Source of the DNA: RPQJ01 sp963754535
Lineage (GTDB): Bacteria > Pseudomonadota > Gammaproteobacteria > Steroidobacterales > Steroidobacteraceae
Direction of reading: 5' to 3'
NCBI GenBank assembly: GCA_963754535.1
Contig: CAVWGG010000040.1
Span: forward strand, 35,402 to 99,401
DNA length: 64,000 bases
In this document: positions 34,496-44,044 of the stretch, piece after piece
Numbering within the stretch: position 1 is the first letter of the stretch
Layout: each line of letters starts with the position of its first letter
Position numbers and translations under genes: made by a program
Notes under the pieces: generated by a model
What the model saw: only the letters and a program-made list of their open reading frames with translations
What the model was told of the DNA's origin: nothing
Database searches by the model: none

Positions 34496-35770
34496 ATGAG
34501 GCGTGAACTGGCTGCTGCAGCGATCTTTTTCTGCGGGACGGGCGTTGCCCTGGCGCAGTCCGTCGAATCCGACGTCACACCGGAGTCCGAGCACCTCGTC
34601 AAGGACGACCACGATTTCGCGATGTCGAGCATCGTTCCAGACGAGACGCTCGAGGCGGCGAAGATCGAGGACGAGCACGATCGATTCTCGGTTAAGTTCG
34701 GCTTCGTCGTGATGCCGATGGACTACACGAGCTTCGACCAGGATGAGCGCAGCAAAGACCAGGTCGGCAACCAGCAGGACGAACTCGAGGCGCGGTCGCT
34801 GCGGCTTTCCGCCCGCGGTCATTTCGAGCTGTTTCGCACGTGGAACTACATGGTCAGCTACGAGTACAAGGGCTTCGACCAGACTTCGAGCGACGACTGG
34901 AACACGACGGACGTGCGCATCTCGACGGTGCTCGGGCCAAAGCTCGGTACGCTCACGCTCGGCAAGATCAAGGAGCCGTTCGCGTATGAAATGGTCGGCG
35001 ATGCCGCCAACCTGCCGCACCACGAACGTCTGCTGACTCCTTTCTTCCGGTCGCGTAACGACGGCGCCATGCTGGGCAACGCCGTGTTCGACCAACGCGC
35101 AACCTGGGCAGTCGGCTGGTACAACGACTGGTGGACGCAGGGAACCTCCTGGTCCAAGTCAGGCAACGACTTCGCGGGCCGCGTCACTGCTTTGCCGCTC
35201 TGGTCGGAGGATGGCGCCAATTACCTGCACGTCGCCGCCAGTACCCGTTACTACGGCGCGGTGAACGACCAGTTGCGGTACAAGGGCAAGCCAGCGTCCA
35301 ACGTGGCGGACGATTTCATCGATACCGGAAAAGTGGCCGGCGATCATGCCTGGCACACCGGCATCGAGGCGCTCTGGAATCACGGCGGCTACTCGGTGCT
35401 GGCTGAATACGTTCGTGCGGACCTCAGCGCCCGCGACGACAGCGATCCCACGCTCGACGGTTGGTACGTCACGGGCAGCTGGGTGGTCACCGGCGAGCAT
35501 CGTCCCTACGACCGCAAGGCCGGGTATGCGCGGCGCATACTGCCGCAGGGCCGGTGGGGCGCCGTCGAACTCATCGGACGCTACGGCCACGTCGATCTTG
35601 ACGACAAGACTGTGAGTGGCGGCACGATGGACGGCTGGTGGGCGGGCGTGAACTGGTGGGCCAACAACCGCTGGAAGGCGAGTGTCGGCTACGGCAACAT
35701 CGATCTCGATCGATTCGGTGTCACGGGCAATACGAAAATCTTGCTAACGCGCCTGCAGTGGATCTATTGA
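34496..35770 (+). CDS. Phosphate/sulfate-selective porin (OprO/OprP family)
   Basis: 424 residues. Signal peptide ends about GVALAQ; a short acidic coiled segment follows, then 16-strand-like barrel sequence (FELFRTWNYMVSYEYKGFD, LGPKLGTLTLGKIKEPFAYE) and an aromatic C-terminus LTRLQWIY. Family members take up phosphate, pyrophosphate or other anions. ATG 34496 is preferred to GTG 34493 for its GGAG spacing. Between two sulfatases it may admit sulfated substrates; that is inference from context. Confidence 0.9.
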   Translation: MRRELAAAAIFFCGTGVALAQSVESDVTPESEHLVKDDHDFAMSSIVPDETLEAAKIEDEHDRFSVKFGFVVMPMDYTSFDQDERSKDQVGNQQDELEARSLRLSARGHFELFRTWNYMVSYEYKGFDQTSSDDWNTTDVRISTVLGPKLGTLTLGKIKEPFAYEMVGDAANLPHHERLLTPFFRSRNDGAMLGNAVFDQRATWAVGWYNDWWTQGTSWSKSGNDFAGRVTALPLWSEDGANYLHVAASTRYYGAVNDQLRYKGKPASNVADDFIDTGKVAGDHAWHTGIEALWNHGGYSVLAEYVRADLSARDDSDPTLDGWYVTGSWVVTGEHRPYDRKAGYARRILPQGRWGAVELIGRYGHVDLDDKTVSGGTMDGWWAGVNWWANNRWKASVGYGNIDLDRFGVTGNTKILLTRLQWIY

Positions 35771-35828
35771 CGCGTTGAACAGTGCGCGCGGCGATTCGCG
35801 TGCAGAAAATGATGTGATGGAGACTGGC

Positions 35829-37886
35829 ATGACTCGACCCGATTTCCTGCAGGCCTTGCTGGTGCTGACGGTGTTTGGCGCGTGTGCACCGCTGAATGCC
35901 GGGGCGCGTGAGACCAAGGCAGCGGGCAGCCCTGCACCGGTCGCTCACTCCCATTCGCAGGCACAACCGCCGTCGCAGGCGACGGTGGCGTTGCAGCGCA
36001 GCGCGCGGTCCGCGCTGCCGTTCGAGGACGAGCGGGACTTCGAAGAGTCGAAGCGTGGATTCGTCGCGGCCCCCACGTACACCGAGATCAAGACTGCGGA
36101 AGGCGGGTCCGCCTGGCGGTTCGACAGCTACAAATTCCTCGACACGAAGCAGGATTTCGACAGCATCCACCCGTCGCTGCAGCGACAGGCCGTGCTCAAC
36201 GCACAGTACGGACTCTACGCAGTCGTGCCGGGCAAGATCTGGCAAGTTCGCGGCTTCGATCTTTCGAACATCACCTTCGTGCGCGGCGACACCGGCTGGA
36301 TCATCTTCGACCCGCTCGTCTCGCAGGAAACCGCCGCCGCGGCACTCGCGTTTGCCAATGAGAAGCTCGGCGCCCGTCCCGTCGTGGCCGTCGTCTACTC
36401 GCACTCGCACATCGATCATTTCGGCGGCGTGCGCGGCGTCATCGACGACGCCGACGTGAAATCGGGCAAGGTGCAGGTCATCGCACCCGCCGGGTTCATG
36501 GAAGCGGCCGTAGCGGAGAACGTCTACGCCGGCAATGCGATGATCCGGCGCGCGATGTACCAGTACGGCATGCTGCTGCCGCAGAGCCCGTTCGGCCACG
36601 TCGACCAGGCCATCGGCAAGCGGGCTTCCACGGGCACCACGGGCTTGATCGAACCGACGCGGCTCGTAGCCAAAGACATCGAGGAAATCGTCGTCGACGG
36701 CGTGACGATGGTGTTCCAGAACACGCCGGGCACCGAAGCGCCGGCCGAAATGAACACCTGGTTTCCGCAGTACAAGGCGTTCTGGGCGGCCGAGAACATC
36801 ACGGCCACGATCCACAACATCTACACGCTGCGGGGCGCGCTCGTACGCGATGCCCTCCTGTGGTCCAAGTACATCAACGAGGCGCTCTACCTGTACGGCA
36901 CGCAGGCCGACGTGATGTTCGCGGCTCACACCTGGCCCCGCTGGGGCAACGCGCGCATCCAGGACGTCATGCGCACGCAGCGCGACGTGTACGCGAACCT
37001 GAACAACGCCGTGCTGCACGCGGCGAACCAGGGCGTGACGATCAACGAGATCCAGAACGTCTACCGCCTGCCGCAGAGCCTGCAGCAGGACTGGGCGGCG
37101 CACAGCTATCACGGGTCGGAAGAGCACAACAGCCGCGCGGTCATCAATCGCTACCTTGGCTACTGGGACGGCAACCCGGCCACGCTGGTGCCGGCCTCGC
37201 CGCGCGATTCCGCCCCGCTCTACGTCGAGATGATGGGCGGCTCGGACAAGATTCTCGCGAGATCACGCGAACTCCATGACGCGGGTGATTACCGCCTCGC
37301 CATCGAGCTGCTGAACAAGCTGGTGTACGCGGAGCCGTCGAACCAGGCGGCCAAGAACCTGCTGGCCGACGCCTTCGAGCAGATGGGCTACCAGAAGGAG
37401 AGCTCCAGCCTGCGCAACAGTTTCCTGGCCGCCGCGCTGGAGCTGCGTTCGGGCATCCCGACCGGCCTGATGCCGCGATCGGCGTCGCCCGACACCGTGC
37501 GTGCCATGTCGACGGAGCTGTGGCTCGACTACCTCGGCATCCTGCTCGACAGCCACAAGGCCGACGGGCTCGCATTCACGATCAACCTGGTGACGCCCGA
37601 CAATGGCGAACAGCACGTGCTCGAACTCAGCCATTCGACGCTGACCAACATCCAGGGGTACCAGGCGAAGAACGCGGATCTCACCATCACGATCAACCGG
37701 GCCGACCTGGTGCCGATCATGATGCGCAAGGCGACATTCGCCTCCCAAGCCGCGGCTGGCCGGGCGAGCTTCGCCGGCAATGTGGACGTGCTGAAGCAAC
37801 TGATGGCGTGCCTGGCGGATTTCGATCAGTATTTCGAGATCATGCCGGGGACCAAGGCAGTCGTCGCGGCCCCGTCATCACCCTGA
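35829..37886 (+). CDS. Alkylsulfatase (type III, metallo-beta-lactamase fold; SdsA1/YjcS-like)
   Basis: 685 residues. The N-terminus is a signal sequence, possibly a lipoprotein signal (VFGAC then APLN). The zinc site is HSHIDH (H192, H194, D196, H197) with further ligands in the AENITATIHN and MFAAHTWPRWG regions; then an alkyl-sulfatase dimerisation domain (about 400-530) and a C-terminal SCP2-like lipid-binding domain (LSHSTLTNIQGYQAKNADLT). It cleaves primary or secondary alkyl sulfates such as SDS. ATG 35829 has GGAG 6 bases upstream; the gene lies 58 bp after the porin and is probably in one operon with it. Confidence 0.92.
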   Translation: MTRPDFLQALLVLTVFGACAPLNAGARETKAAGSPAPVAHSHSQAQPPSQATVALQRSARSALPFEDERDFEESKRGFVAAPTYTEIKTAEGGSAWRFDSYKFLDTKQDFDSIHPSLQRQAVLNAQYGLYAVVPGKIWQVRGFDLSNITFVRGDTGWIIFDPLVSQETAAAALAFANEKLGARPVVAVVYSHSHIDHFGGVRGVIDDADVKSGKVQVIAPAGFMEAAVAENVYAGNAMIRRAMYQYGMLLPQSPFGHVDQAIGKRASTGTTGLIEPTRLVAKDIEEIVVDGVTMVFQNTPGTEAPAEMNTWFPQYKAFWAAENITATIHNIYTLRGALVRDALLWSKYINEALYLYGTQADVMFAAHTWPRWGNARIQDVMRTQRDVYANLNNAVLHAANQGVTINEIQNVYRLPQSLQQDWAAHSYHGSEEHNSRAVINRYLGYWDGNPATLVPASPRDSAPLYVEMMGGSDKILARSRELHDAGDYRLAIELLNKLVYAEPSNQAAKNLLADAFEQMGYQKESSSLRNSFLAAALELRSGIPTGLMPRSASPDTVRAMSTELWLDYLGILLDSHKADGLAFTINLVTPDNGEQHVLELSHSTLTNIQGYQAKNADLTITINRADLVPIMMRKATFASQAAAGRASFAGNVDVLKQLMACLADFDQYFEIMPGTKAVVAAPSSP

Positions 37887-37922
37887 GCCGTGTCGCGGCT
37901 CGTCCGCAGAGAGTCGTGATCC

Positions 37923-40331
37923 GTGTCCCGCAAGCAAGCCCACGCGCCGCGGCAATCCGCGAAGAGCACTCCTGCTTCCGGGCCTGACGTGCCCGCAGGA
38001 GCATTGAATCGCTCGTCGGCGTTGCGGGTCGGTGCGCTCGCCGGCGTTGCGCTGCTGGCGCTGGCTGCCTGGCATTTCTTCTCAGCGCGGCAGCCGGGCG
38101 AGCCGGCGCTGAAGTCGGTAAGCGGGGCGGCCGCCGTCGCAGCGACCTACGCTGGCTCGCAGTCCTGCGCGCAATGTCACGCGGCCGAATCGAAGGCCTG
38201 GCAAGCATCGCAGCATGCCGTCGCCATGCAGCACGCCACCGAACGTACCGTGCTGGGCGACTTCAACGACACGACTTACGCCTTCCAGGGCGTGAATTCA
38301 GGGTTCTTCCGTCGTGACGGCAAGTTCTTCATCCGGACCGACGGGCCCGATGGCCAGCTCGCTGACTTCGAGGTCAAGTACACGTTCGGCATCGCCCCGC
38401 TGCAGCAATACCTCGTCGAGCTACCCGGCGGTCGGCTGCAGGCCGCTTCCGTGACCTGGGATGCGCGGCCACGCGAACAGGGTGGCCAGCGGTGGTTCCG
38501 CCAGTATCCGAATGAACGGGTCGACCACACGGACGAACTCCACTGGACGCGCCGGGCGCAGAACTGGAACTTCATGTGCGCCGACTGCCATTCGACCCAG
38601 GTGAGCAAGGGCTACGATGCGGCGGACGATTCGTTCAAGACGACCTACGCCGAGATCTCAGTGGGTTGCGAGGCATGTCACGGGCCAGGCTCGGAGCACG
38701 TGCGGTGGGCCGAACGCAAGGGCAACGAGCCGGACAAGGGGCTCACCGTGCAGCTCGACGAACGGCGCGGCGTGGCGTGGACCCGCAACCAGGCCGGCAA
38801 GCCCGTGCGCAGCGTTCCGCGCCAGTCCGAGCGCGAAATCGAGGTGTGCGCCCAATGCCATGCACGTCGTGCACAGATCGCCGAGGGTTATCAGCCGGGT
38901 CGCTCGTTCCTCGATCACTACCTGCCTTCGTTGCTGACGCCCACGCTGTATCACGTCGATGGGCAGCAGCAGGACGAGGTCTTTATCTGGGGCTCATGGC
39001 TGCAGAGCCGCATGCACGCCGCCGGCGTCACGTGCAGCGACTGTCACGATCCGCACACGCAGAGAACGCGCGCTCCGGGCAACGCGGTCTGCGCGCAGTG
39101 CCACGAACCGTCTAGCTACGACGTGGCCTCGCACCACCGTCACCAGCAGGGCACCGCCGGTGCGCAGTGCGCCAATTGCCACATGCCGCAGAACACGTAC
39201 ATGGTCGTGGATCCGCGGCGCGATCACGGCATGCGTGTGCCGCGGCCCGATGAAAGCGTGGCGTTCGGCGTGCCGAACGCATGCAACTCGTGCCACACCG
39301 GCCGCGATGCGAAGTGGGCGGCCAAGGCGGTGCGCGACTGGCTCGGCCGCGACGCCGCGGGTTACCAGACCTTCGCTGCCGCTTTCGATGCCGCCGAAGG
39401 TGGCGAGCCATCTGCGCTGGATCGGCTCGCCGGTGTGGCCGGCGACGCGGCGCAACCCGCCATCGTGCGTGCCTCGGCGCTTGCGCGGCTTGCGGGTAGC
39501 GGCCAGTTCACGCGCGACTTCGCGCAGCGTATGTCACGGGATGCCAGCCCGCTGGTGCGGCTGGCGACGGTGCAACTGGCTGACGTGATGCCCGCCGAAA
39601 CGCGGGCCGAGGTCCTCGGGCCGCTGCTCGGTGACGCCACGCGTGCCGTTCGCATCGAGGCGGCGCGGTCGCTCGCGGGCGGCCAGGCTCGTCTGCCGCA
39701 GGAGCTGTTGCCGCGTTGGGAGGCCGCCTCGCAGGAATACGTTGCCACCCTGCAGTACAACGCGGATCGGCCCGAGTCACGCGTCGCGCTGGGTGGTTTC
39801 CAGGCGGCACTGGGGCAGGCGGACGATGCCCGGGCCCAGTTCAGCGCGGCAATCCAGCTCGATCCGGAATTCGTGCCAGCCTACGTCAATGCAGCGGACG
39901 TGCTGCGCGCACAAGGCCGCGACCAGGAGTCGGCTGACATGCTGCAGCAGGGACTGCAGCGTGTGCCGACGAGCGCCACGCTGCATCACGCCCTGGGCCT
40001 GGCCCTCATCCGGCTGCGACAGCCGGAACAAGCGCTGGCGTCGCTCAAACGCGCCGTGGAGCTTGATCCCGCGACTGCACGTTATAGCTACGTCTTCGCG
40101 GTCGCGCTGCATTCGACGGGGCAGGCGGGTGAATCGATCCGTCGGTTGCAGGAAGCGGTCCGGCATTGGCCCTATGACCGCGACATGCTCATGGCGCTGA
40201 CGTCGTTCCAGCTCGAGTCGGGCAAGCGCCAGGAGGCGCAGGTGACGGCGCGCAGACTGGTCGCCGCCTATCCGGCAGACCCGCAGGTGCGCGTATTGGC
40301 GGCGCAGGCGCTCGGCGAGCAGTCGCCCTGA
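37923..40331 (+). CDS. Octaheme c-type cytochrome fused to HEAT/TPR repeats
   Basis: 802 residues from GTG 37923, with a membrane anchor (ALRVGALAGVALLALAAWHF) and eight CXXCH motifs (CAQCH, CADCH, CEACH, CAQCH, CSDCH, CAQCH, CANCH, CNSCH) between about 80 and 460. The pattern resembles the cytochrome c554 family (EACHGPGSEHVRWAE). It then runs into HEAT-like helices (about 500-580) and TPRs (about 610-800). The c554 relation suggests redox chemistry on small nitrogen or sulfur compounds or simple electron transfer; the catalytic site cannot be assigned. It begins 36 bp after the alkylsulfatase stop, so they may be co-transcribed. Confidence 0.88.
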   Translation: MSRKQAHAPRQSAKSTPASGPDVPAGALNRSSALRVGALAGVALLALAAWHFFSARQPGEPALKSVSGAAAVAATYAGSQSCAQCHAAESKAWQASQHAVAMQHATERTVLGDFNDTTYAFQGVNSGFFRRDGKFFIRTDGPDGQLADFEVKYTFGIAPLQQYLVELPGGRLQAASVTWDARPREQGGQRWFRQYPNERVDHTDELHWTRRAQNWNFMCADCHSTQVSKGYDAADDSFKTTYAEISVGCEACHGPGSEHVRWAERKGNEPDKGLTVQLDERRGVAWTRNQAGKPVRSVPRQSEREIEVCAQCHARRAQIAEGYQPGRSFLDHYLPSLLTPTLYHVDGQQQDEVFIWGSWLQSRMHAAGVTCSDCHDPHTQRTRAPGNAVCAQCHEPSSYDVASHHRHQQGTAGAQCANCHMPQNTYMVVDPRRDHGMRVPRPDESVAFGVPNACNSCHTGRDAKWAAKAVRDWLGRDAAGYQTFAAAFDAAEGGEPSALDRLAGVAGDAAQPAIVRASALARLAGSGQFTRDFAQRMSRDASPLVRLATVQLADVMPAETRAEVLGPLLGDATRAVRIEAARSLAGGQARLPQELLPRWEAASQEYVATLQYNADRPESRVALGGFQAALGQADDARAQFSAAIQLDPEFVPAYVNAADVLRAQGRDQESADMLQQGLQRVPTSATLHHALGLALIRLRQPEQALASLKRAVELDPATARYSYVFAVALHSTGQAGESIRRLQEAVRHWPYDRDMLMALTSFQLESGKRQEAQVTARRLVAAYPADPQVRVLAAQALGEQSP

Positions 40332-40943
40332 TCAACCCGGGACGCTGGCGGTGAGGTTCGTGCCGCGCAACTTCTCCGCCGACCCGATGCCGAGCCGCTT
40401 GACCAGCTGCATGGCGTCGCGCATCGAGAGATCGAGCGGCCGCACGCGCGCTGCCTCGACGTAAATGACATTGCCCGACATCGGCGTCGGCGACGCCGGC
40501 AGGAAGATGACGCGCCAGCCATTCGGCAGTTCTTCCATCTGGTAGCCGAGCATCCAGCCTTCGTCGCCGCGCATCAGCACCGGTTGCATGCCTGCGCCGC
40601 CCTCGATCTGCGTGAGGCCCTCGGCCAGCGACTTCACCATGCGGTATTGCGGCATGCCGCCGAGGATCGACTCTTCGAACCAGTGCGTGACGCGCCGCCC
40701 CAGGCCCGTGCGGGACACAATCCCTGCCAGGAACGCGATGAAGAGCAGGATGGCGACCGCGATGATCGTGGCGACGGCAACGCCGCCCACGTGACTGACG
40801 GGCAGCACGGCAGCGAGCGGCTTGGCAATTTTGCCGGAGAACTGCAGTGCGTGGCGCAGTACGACCGCGATCAGCACGACGGGCACCAGGAACATCAGGC
40901 CGCCCACGAGGGTCGTCTTGAGGAATGACTTGAGCGGGTTCAC
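40332..40943 (-). CDS. DUF502 family membrane protein
   Basis: 203 residues from GTG 40943, which has GAGGAG 5 bases upstream. Two membrane helices (TLVGGLMFLVPVVLIAVVL; VAVATIIAVAILLFIAFLAG) precede a soluble domain with MPQYRMVKSLAEGL and FLPASPTPMSGNVIYV, both typical of DUF502. Function is unknown; plants and bacteria have homologues. Its stop directly abuts the convergent cytochrome stop. Confidence 0.9.
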   Translation of the reverse strand: MNPLKSFLKTTLVGGLMFLVPVVLIAVVLRHALQFSGKIAKPLAAVLPVSHVGGVAVATIIAVAILLFIAFLAGIVSRTGLGRRVTHWFEESILGGMPQYRMVKSLAEGLTQIEGGAGMQPVLMRGDEGWMLGYQMEELPNGWRVIFLPASPTPMSGNVIYVEAARVRPLDLSMRDAMQLVKRLGIGSAEKLRGTNLTASVPG

Positions 40944-41012
40944 GGGAGCTCCTCTGGCAGTGAAATTCCAGTCTACACTGCGGCTCCCCACCGTTCCCTG
41001 CGAAGCCCGTCC

Positions 41013-42212
41013 ATGAGCGCACGCCGCCGTAACCTTCTCCCGACGCGGCCACGCGTCGCCATCGTAGGCGCCAATTTCGCAGGCTTGCGGGCAGCACAGG
41101 GTCTCGGTTCCGGGTTCGACGTGACCGTGTTCGATCCGTCGCCGTGGTTCGAATGGCTCCCCAACATTCACGAACTCGTGTCGGGGGCCAAGCGGCCGGG
41201 CGACCTGAGGCTGCCGCGGAAGCGGTTGGTGGCTGCGGCAGGCCATCGCTTCGTGCGGGACACCGTGACAGCCATCGATGCGAAGCGTGGAACCCTGGCA
41301 ACGGCAGCGGGCACGGCCCACGAGTTCGACTATTGCATCGTCGCCGTGGGGGGTATCGAGGAGACGTACGGAGTGCGGGGCGTCGAGCGCCACGCGCTGC
41401 CTTTCAAGAGCGTCGAGCAATGCGCCGCGATCGGCCGCCGCCTGGCGGTCCTGATGAAGGGCCGCGCGCCGCGATCGATCGTCATCGTGGGCGGAGGCTT
41501 CGCGGGCGTCGAGGCGCTCGGTGAAATCCTGCGTCGTTACAGGTCACGTGCGAGCCTGACGCTGCACGTCGTCGAGGCGGGACCGCGTCTGATGCCGGGA
41601 GTATCGCCGAAGATCGACGCGGCCGTGCGCAAGCATGTCCGGGCTTGCGACGTGCGAATCCACACGGGCGTGCCGGTCGCGGCAATCACGGCGACCGGAG
41701 TGCGCCTGCAAAGCGGCCAGCGGATACCTTCCGATCTCACGATCTGGACGGGCGGTGGCGTTGCGCCTCCGCTGCTGCATGCCGCGAAGCTCGCGCCGAA
41801 GCCACGGCAATGGGCACCTGTCGATGCGACGCTGCGCAGCCGCCGCCACCACAACGTTTTCGTAGTCGGCGATGCGGCAGCATTGGCGAAGCCGGTGCCA
41901 AAGCAGGCATTCCATGCACTCGAGATGGGCGAGTGCGCGGCCGCAAACGTCCGACGTGCCGCTGCAGGTCGTGCCTTGCGCCCGTATCGACCTTCGCGCA
42001 CGCCGATGCTGGTGGCGTTCGGTGATATCGACACGTTCCTCGTCGCAGGACGCTCGGTCGTCGCGAATCCGGCGCTCGCCGCGGGCAAGGAAGCCGTATT
42101 CCAGGTGACGATGGCGCAGATCGACCCGCCGTCCAGCGTGCAGGCGCTCGGCGGACTGGCATCCCGCGTCATTGGCGTGACGCGCCGGCTAGCGCTACCC
42201 CGGGGCGGGTAA
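41013..42212 (+). CDS. NDH-2-like NAD(P)/FAD oxidoreductase
   Basis: 399 residues. FAD motif VAIVGANFAGLRAAQGL at the N-terminus, NAD(P) motif IVIVGGGFAGVEALGEIL near 155, and the FAD-contacting VFVVGDAAAL near 290: the order of pyridine nucleotide-disulfide oxidoreductases of the type II NADH dehydrogenase or ferredoxin reductase class. No C-terminal membrane helix is obvious, and there is no redox Cys pair. It may pass electrons from NAD(P)H to quinone or a carrier protein. The methyltransferase follows by 9 bp. Confidence 0.82.
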   Translation: MSARRRNLLPTRPRVAIVGANFAGLRAAQGLGSGFDVTVFDPSPWFEWLPNIHELVSGAKRPGDLRLPRKRLVAAAGHRFVRDTVTAIDAKRGTLATAAGTAHEFDYCIVAVGGIEETYGVRGVERHALPFKSVEQCAAIGRRLAVLMKGRAPRSIVIVGGGFAGVEALGEILRRYRSRASLTLHVVEAGPRLMPGVSPKIDAAVRKHVRACDVRIHTGVPVAAITATGVRLQSGQRIPSDLTIWTGGGVAPPLLHAAKLAPKPRQWAPVDATLRSRRHHNVFVVGDAAALAKPVPKQAFHALEMGECAAANVRRAAAGRALRPYRPSRTPMLVAFGDIDTFLVAGRSVVANPALAAGKEAVFQVTMAQIDPPSSVQALGGLASRVIGVTRRLALPRGG

Positions 42213-42221
42213 CGCATCGGC

Positions 42222-43082
42222 ATGCCGTCCCGTGCCGAATCCGTGCCACTGCCGGGTCCGCTGCTCACCGCCCGCGTGCACGACCGCATGCTCGTCGCGC
42301 GTCGTCGCGGCGAAAGCGGGCTAGCGTGTTCGCTCGATCTCGATCGCTCGGCGACGCAGGTCGAACTCGGAGCGGACGCATGGCATTGGCGCGGGCGTGG
42401 GTACCCATACCTCGAGCGCTGCAAGGAGCGGACCATCTATCACTGGACCGGCGCAGGATTCGAGCCCGTCGCGCGCTTCGGCGCCTCGCTGCTGAAACTC
42501 GTGCCGACCGACTGGGGCCCGCCGACGTTCGAGATCGACGGCGTGAAAATGCTGCCGACCAAGCTGGTCTCGCCCTACGAGGATGCGCGCCGCAAGGTCG
42601 CCCTGATCGAGCCCGGCGGCAAGCGAGTCCTCGATACCTGCGCGGGTCTCGGCTACTTCGCGGCATGGTGCCTGGAGGGCGGTGCGAGCGCAGTCACGTC
42701 GTACGAAATCAATCCGGACGTCCTCTGGCTGCGCACCCTCAACCCGTGGTCACCGCAAGGTGATCCTCGCCTGACCCTGGTCGCAGGTGACATAGGCCAG
42801 AGGATAGGCGGACTTGCTGATGCTTCGTTCGGTGCCATCCTGCACGATCCGCCACGCTTCGGCCTCGCCGGCGAGCTGTATTCACAGGCGTTTTACGACG
42901 AGCTTGTCCGCGTGTTGAAGCCGGGTGGCCGCCTGTTCCATTACACCGGAACGCCCAATCGCCTCACGACCGGCCGCGACGTGCCGCAGGAAGTCGAGCG
43001 GCGCTTGCGCGTTGCCGGTTTCACGACACGGATCGAAGGCGATGGTGTGCTGGCCGCGCGCGGGTCGCGACGTCGCGGCTGA
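42222..43082 (+). CDS. Class I SAM-dependent methyltransferase (COG2521-like)
   Basis: 286 residues. SAM-binding motif I is VLDTCAGLGYFAAW (about 140); motif II TSYEINPDVLWL; motif IV LHDPPRFGLAGELYSQAFYDEL. The N-terminal third is a small domain with no clear fold. The arrangement resembles archaeal-type predicted methyltransferases; the substrate is unknown. DPPR resembles a catalytic DPPF/NPPY-like motif. The gap 43083-43221 holds a 6-bp stem (ACCCGC ... GCGGGT) near 43081-43103 and presumably the promoter of the next gene. Confidence 0.8.
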   Translation: MPSRAESVPLPGPLLTARVHDRMLVARRRGESGLACSLDLDRSATQVELGADAWHWRGRGYPYLERCKERTIYHWTGAGFEPVARFGASLLKLVPTDWGPPTFEIDGVKMLPTKLVSPYEDARRKVALIEPGGKRVLDTCAGLGYFAAWCLEGGASAVTSYEINPDVLWLRTLNPWSPQGDPRLTLVAGDIGQRIGGLADASFGAILHDPPRFGLAGELYSQAFYDELVRVLKPGGRLFHYTGTPNRLTTGRDVPQEVERRLRVAGFTTRIEGDGVLAARGSRRRG

Positions 43083-43221
43083 CCCGCAGCGACGAGTCGC
43101 GGGTGTTGGCGCACCTCTACTCTGCACGACGGCGCTCCCTGAGCCGGGGTCCTCCCGGCAGGCTCCGTGCACTAGACTGTGCAGCAGGGGGCGACCAACG
43201 TGTGCCACCGGGAGTGCATGC

Positions 43222-44007
43222 ATGAAGAGCTTTGTGGTCCGTGCGGCTGGCGCGGTGTTGGCTGCGTTGATCGCGGCAGGCTGTAGCACCGTGTTCGCGG
43301 GATCCGATGCGAGTCCGGGCCTCGACGACAGCGCGTGGGTACTGAGCGACCTTCCCGGCAAGGCGCTCGTTCCCCAGTCATCGTCCACGCTGCAGTTCGC
43401 CGCGGGTCGCGCCAGCGGATCTGACAGTTGCAACCGCTTCGCCGGCGCCTACACGCAGGACAAGTCGGCCCTGTCGTTCGGGCAGCTCGTCTCCACACAA
43501 ATGGCCTGTGCGGCCCAAGTCATGGAGCAGGCGAGGGCGGTCACTGCCGCGCTGTCCACCACTCGTTCCCACCGGATCAGCGCCGACACGCTCGAGCTGC
43601 TCGGGGCAGACGGCAGGATCCTGGCGGTCTACAAGGCCCAGTCCATGCAGTTGGCCGGTACGGAGTGGACCGCGAGTGGGATCAACAATGGCAAGGGCGG
43701 CGTCGCCAGCCTGGTCGCGGGCAGCTCGGTCACCCTGGCGTTTGGTACCGACGGACTTGCCAGTGGTTCCGCGGGCTGCAATCGCTACACGGTGAGTTAC
43801 GAATCCGCGCGCGACACGGTCAACTTCGGCACCGCCGCCGCAACGCGCATGATGTGCGCGACGGCAGGCGTGATGGAGCAGGAACAGGCATTCCTCAGCG
43901 CGCTGGGCAAGGTCACGACCTTCCGCAGGGAGGGCGATCGCCTCGAGCTGCGCGGTGCGGATGGCGCCCTCGCGGCGAGTTTCCGTCGGGTGACAGGCGG
44001 CAAATGA
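43222..44007 (+). CDS. META (HslJ-like) domain lipoprotein with two domains
   Basis: 261 residues: lipoprotein signal with LIAAGC then STV, and two tandem META domains (about 35-135 and 140-260) shown by GRASGSDSCNRFAGAYT with CAAQVMEQ, and again GLASGSAGCNRYTVSY with CATAGVMEQEQAFLSAL. Each has the paired Cys of the family. META/HslJ proteins are outer-membrane-linked and connected with novobiocin and heat response in E. coli; their activity is not known. ATG 43222 follows GGGAG. Confidence 0.88.
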   Translation: MKSFVVRAAGAVLAALIAAGCSTVFAGSDASPGLDDSAWVLSDLPGKALVPQSSSTLQFAAGRASGSDSCNRFAGAYTQDKSALSFGQLVSTQMACAAQVMEQARAVTAALSTTRSHRISADTLELLGADGRILAVYKAQSMQLAGTEWTASGINNGKGGVASLVAGSSVTLAFGTDGLASGSAGCNRYTVSYESARDTVNFGTAAATRMMCATAGVMEQEQAFLSALGKVTTFRREGDRLELRGADGALAASFRRVTGGK

Positions 44008-44044
44008 AAAAGCATCGGCGGCAGTGCGGCGTGCGCGGCGATTC

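Noticed and set aside
31682..35095. Open frame of more than 1,100 codons on the - strand across the LysR, sulfatase and porin genes
   Set aside because: It is antisense to the clearly recognised sulfatase and porin and shifted relative to LysR; composition is Arg/His/Asp-rich without motifs.
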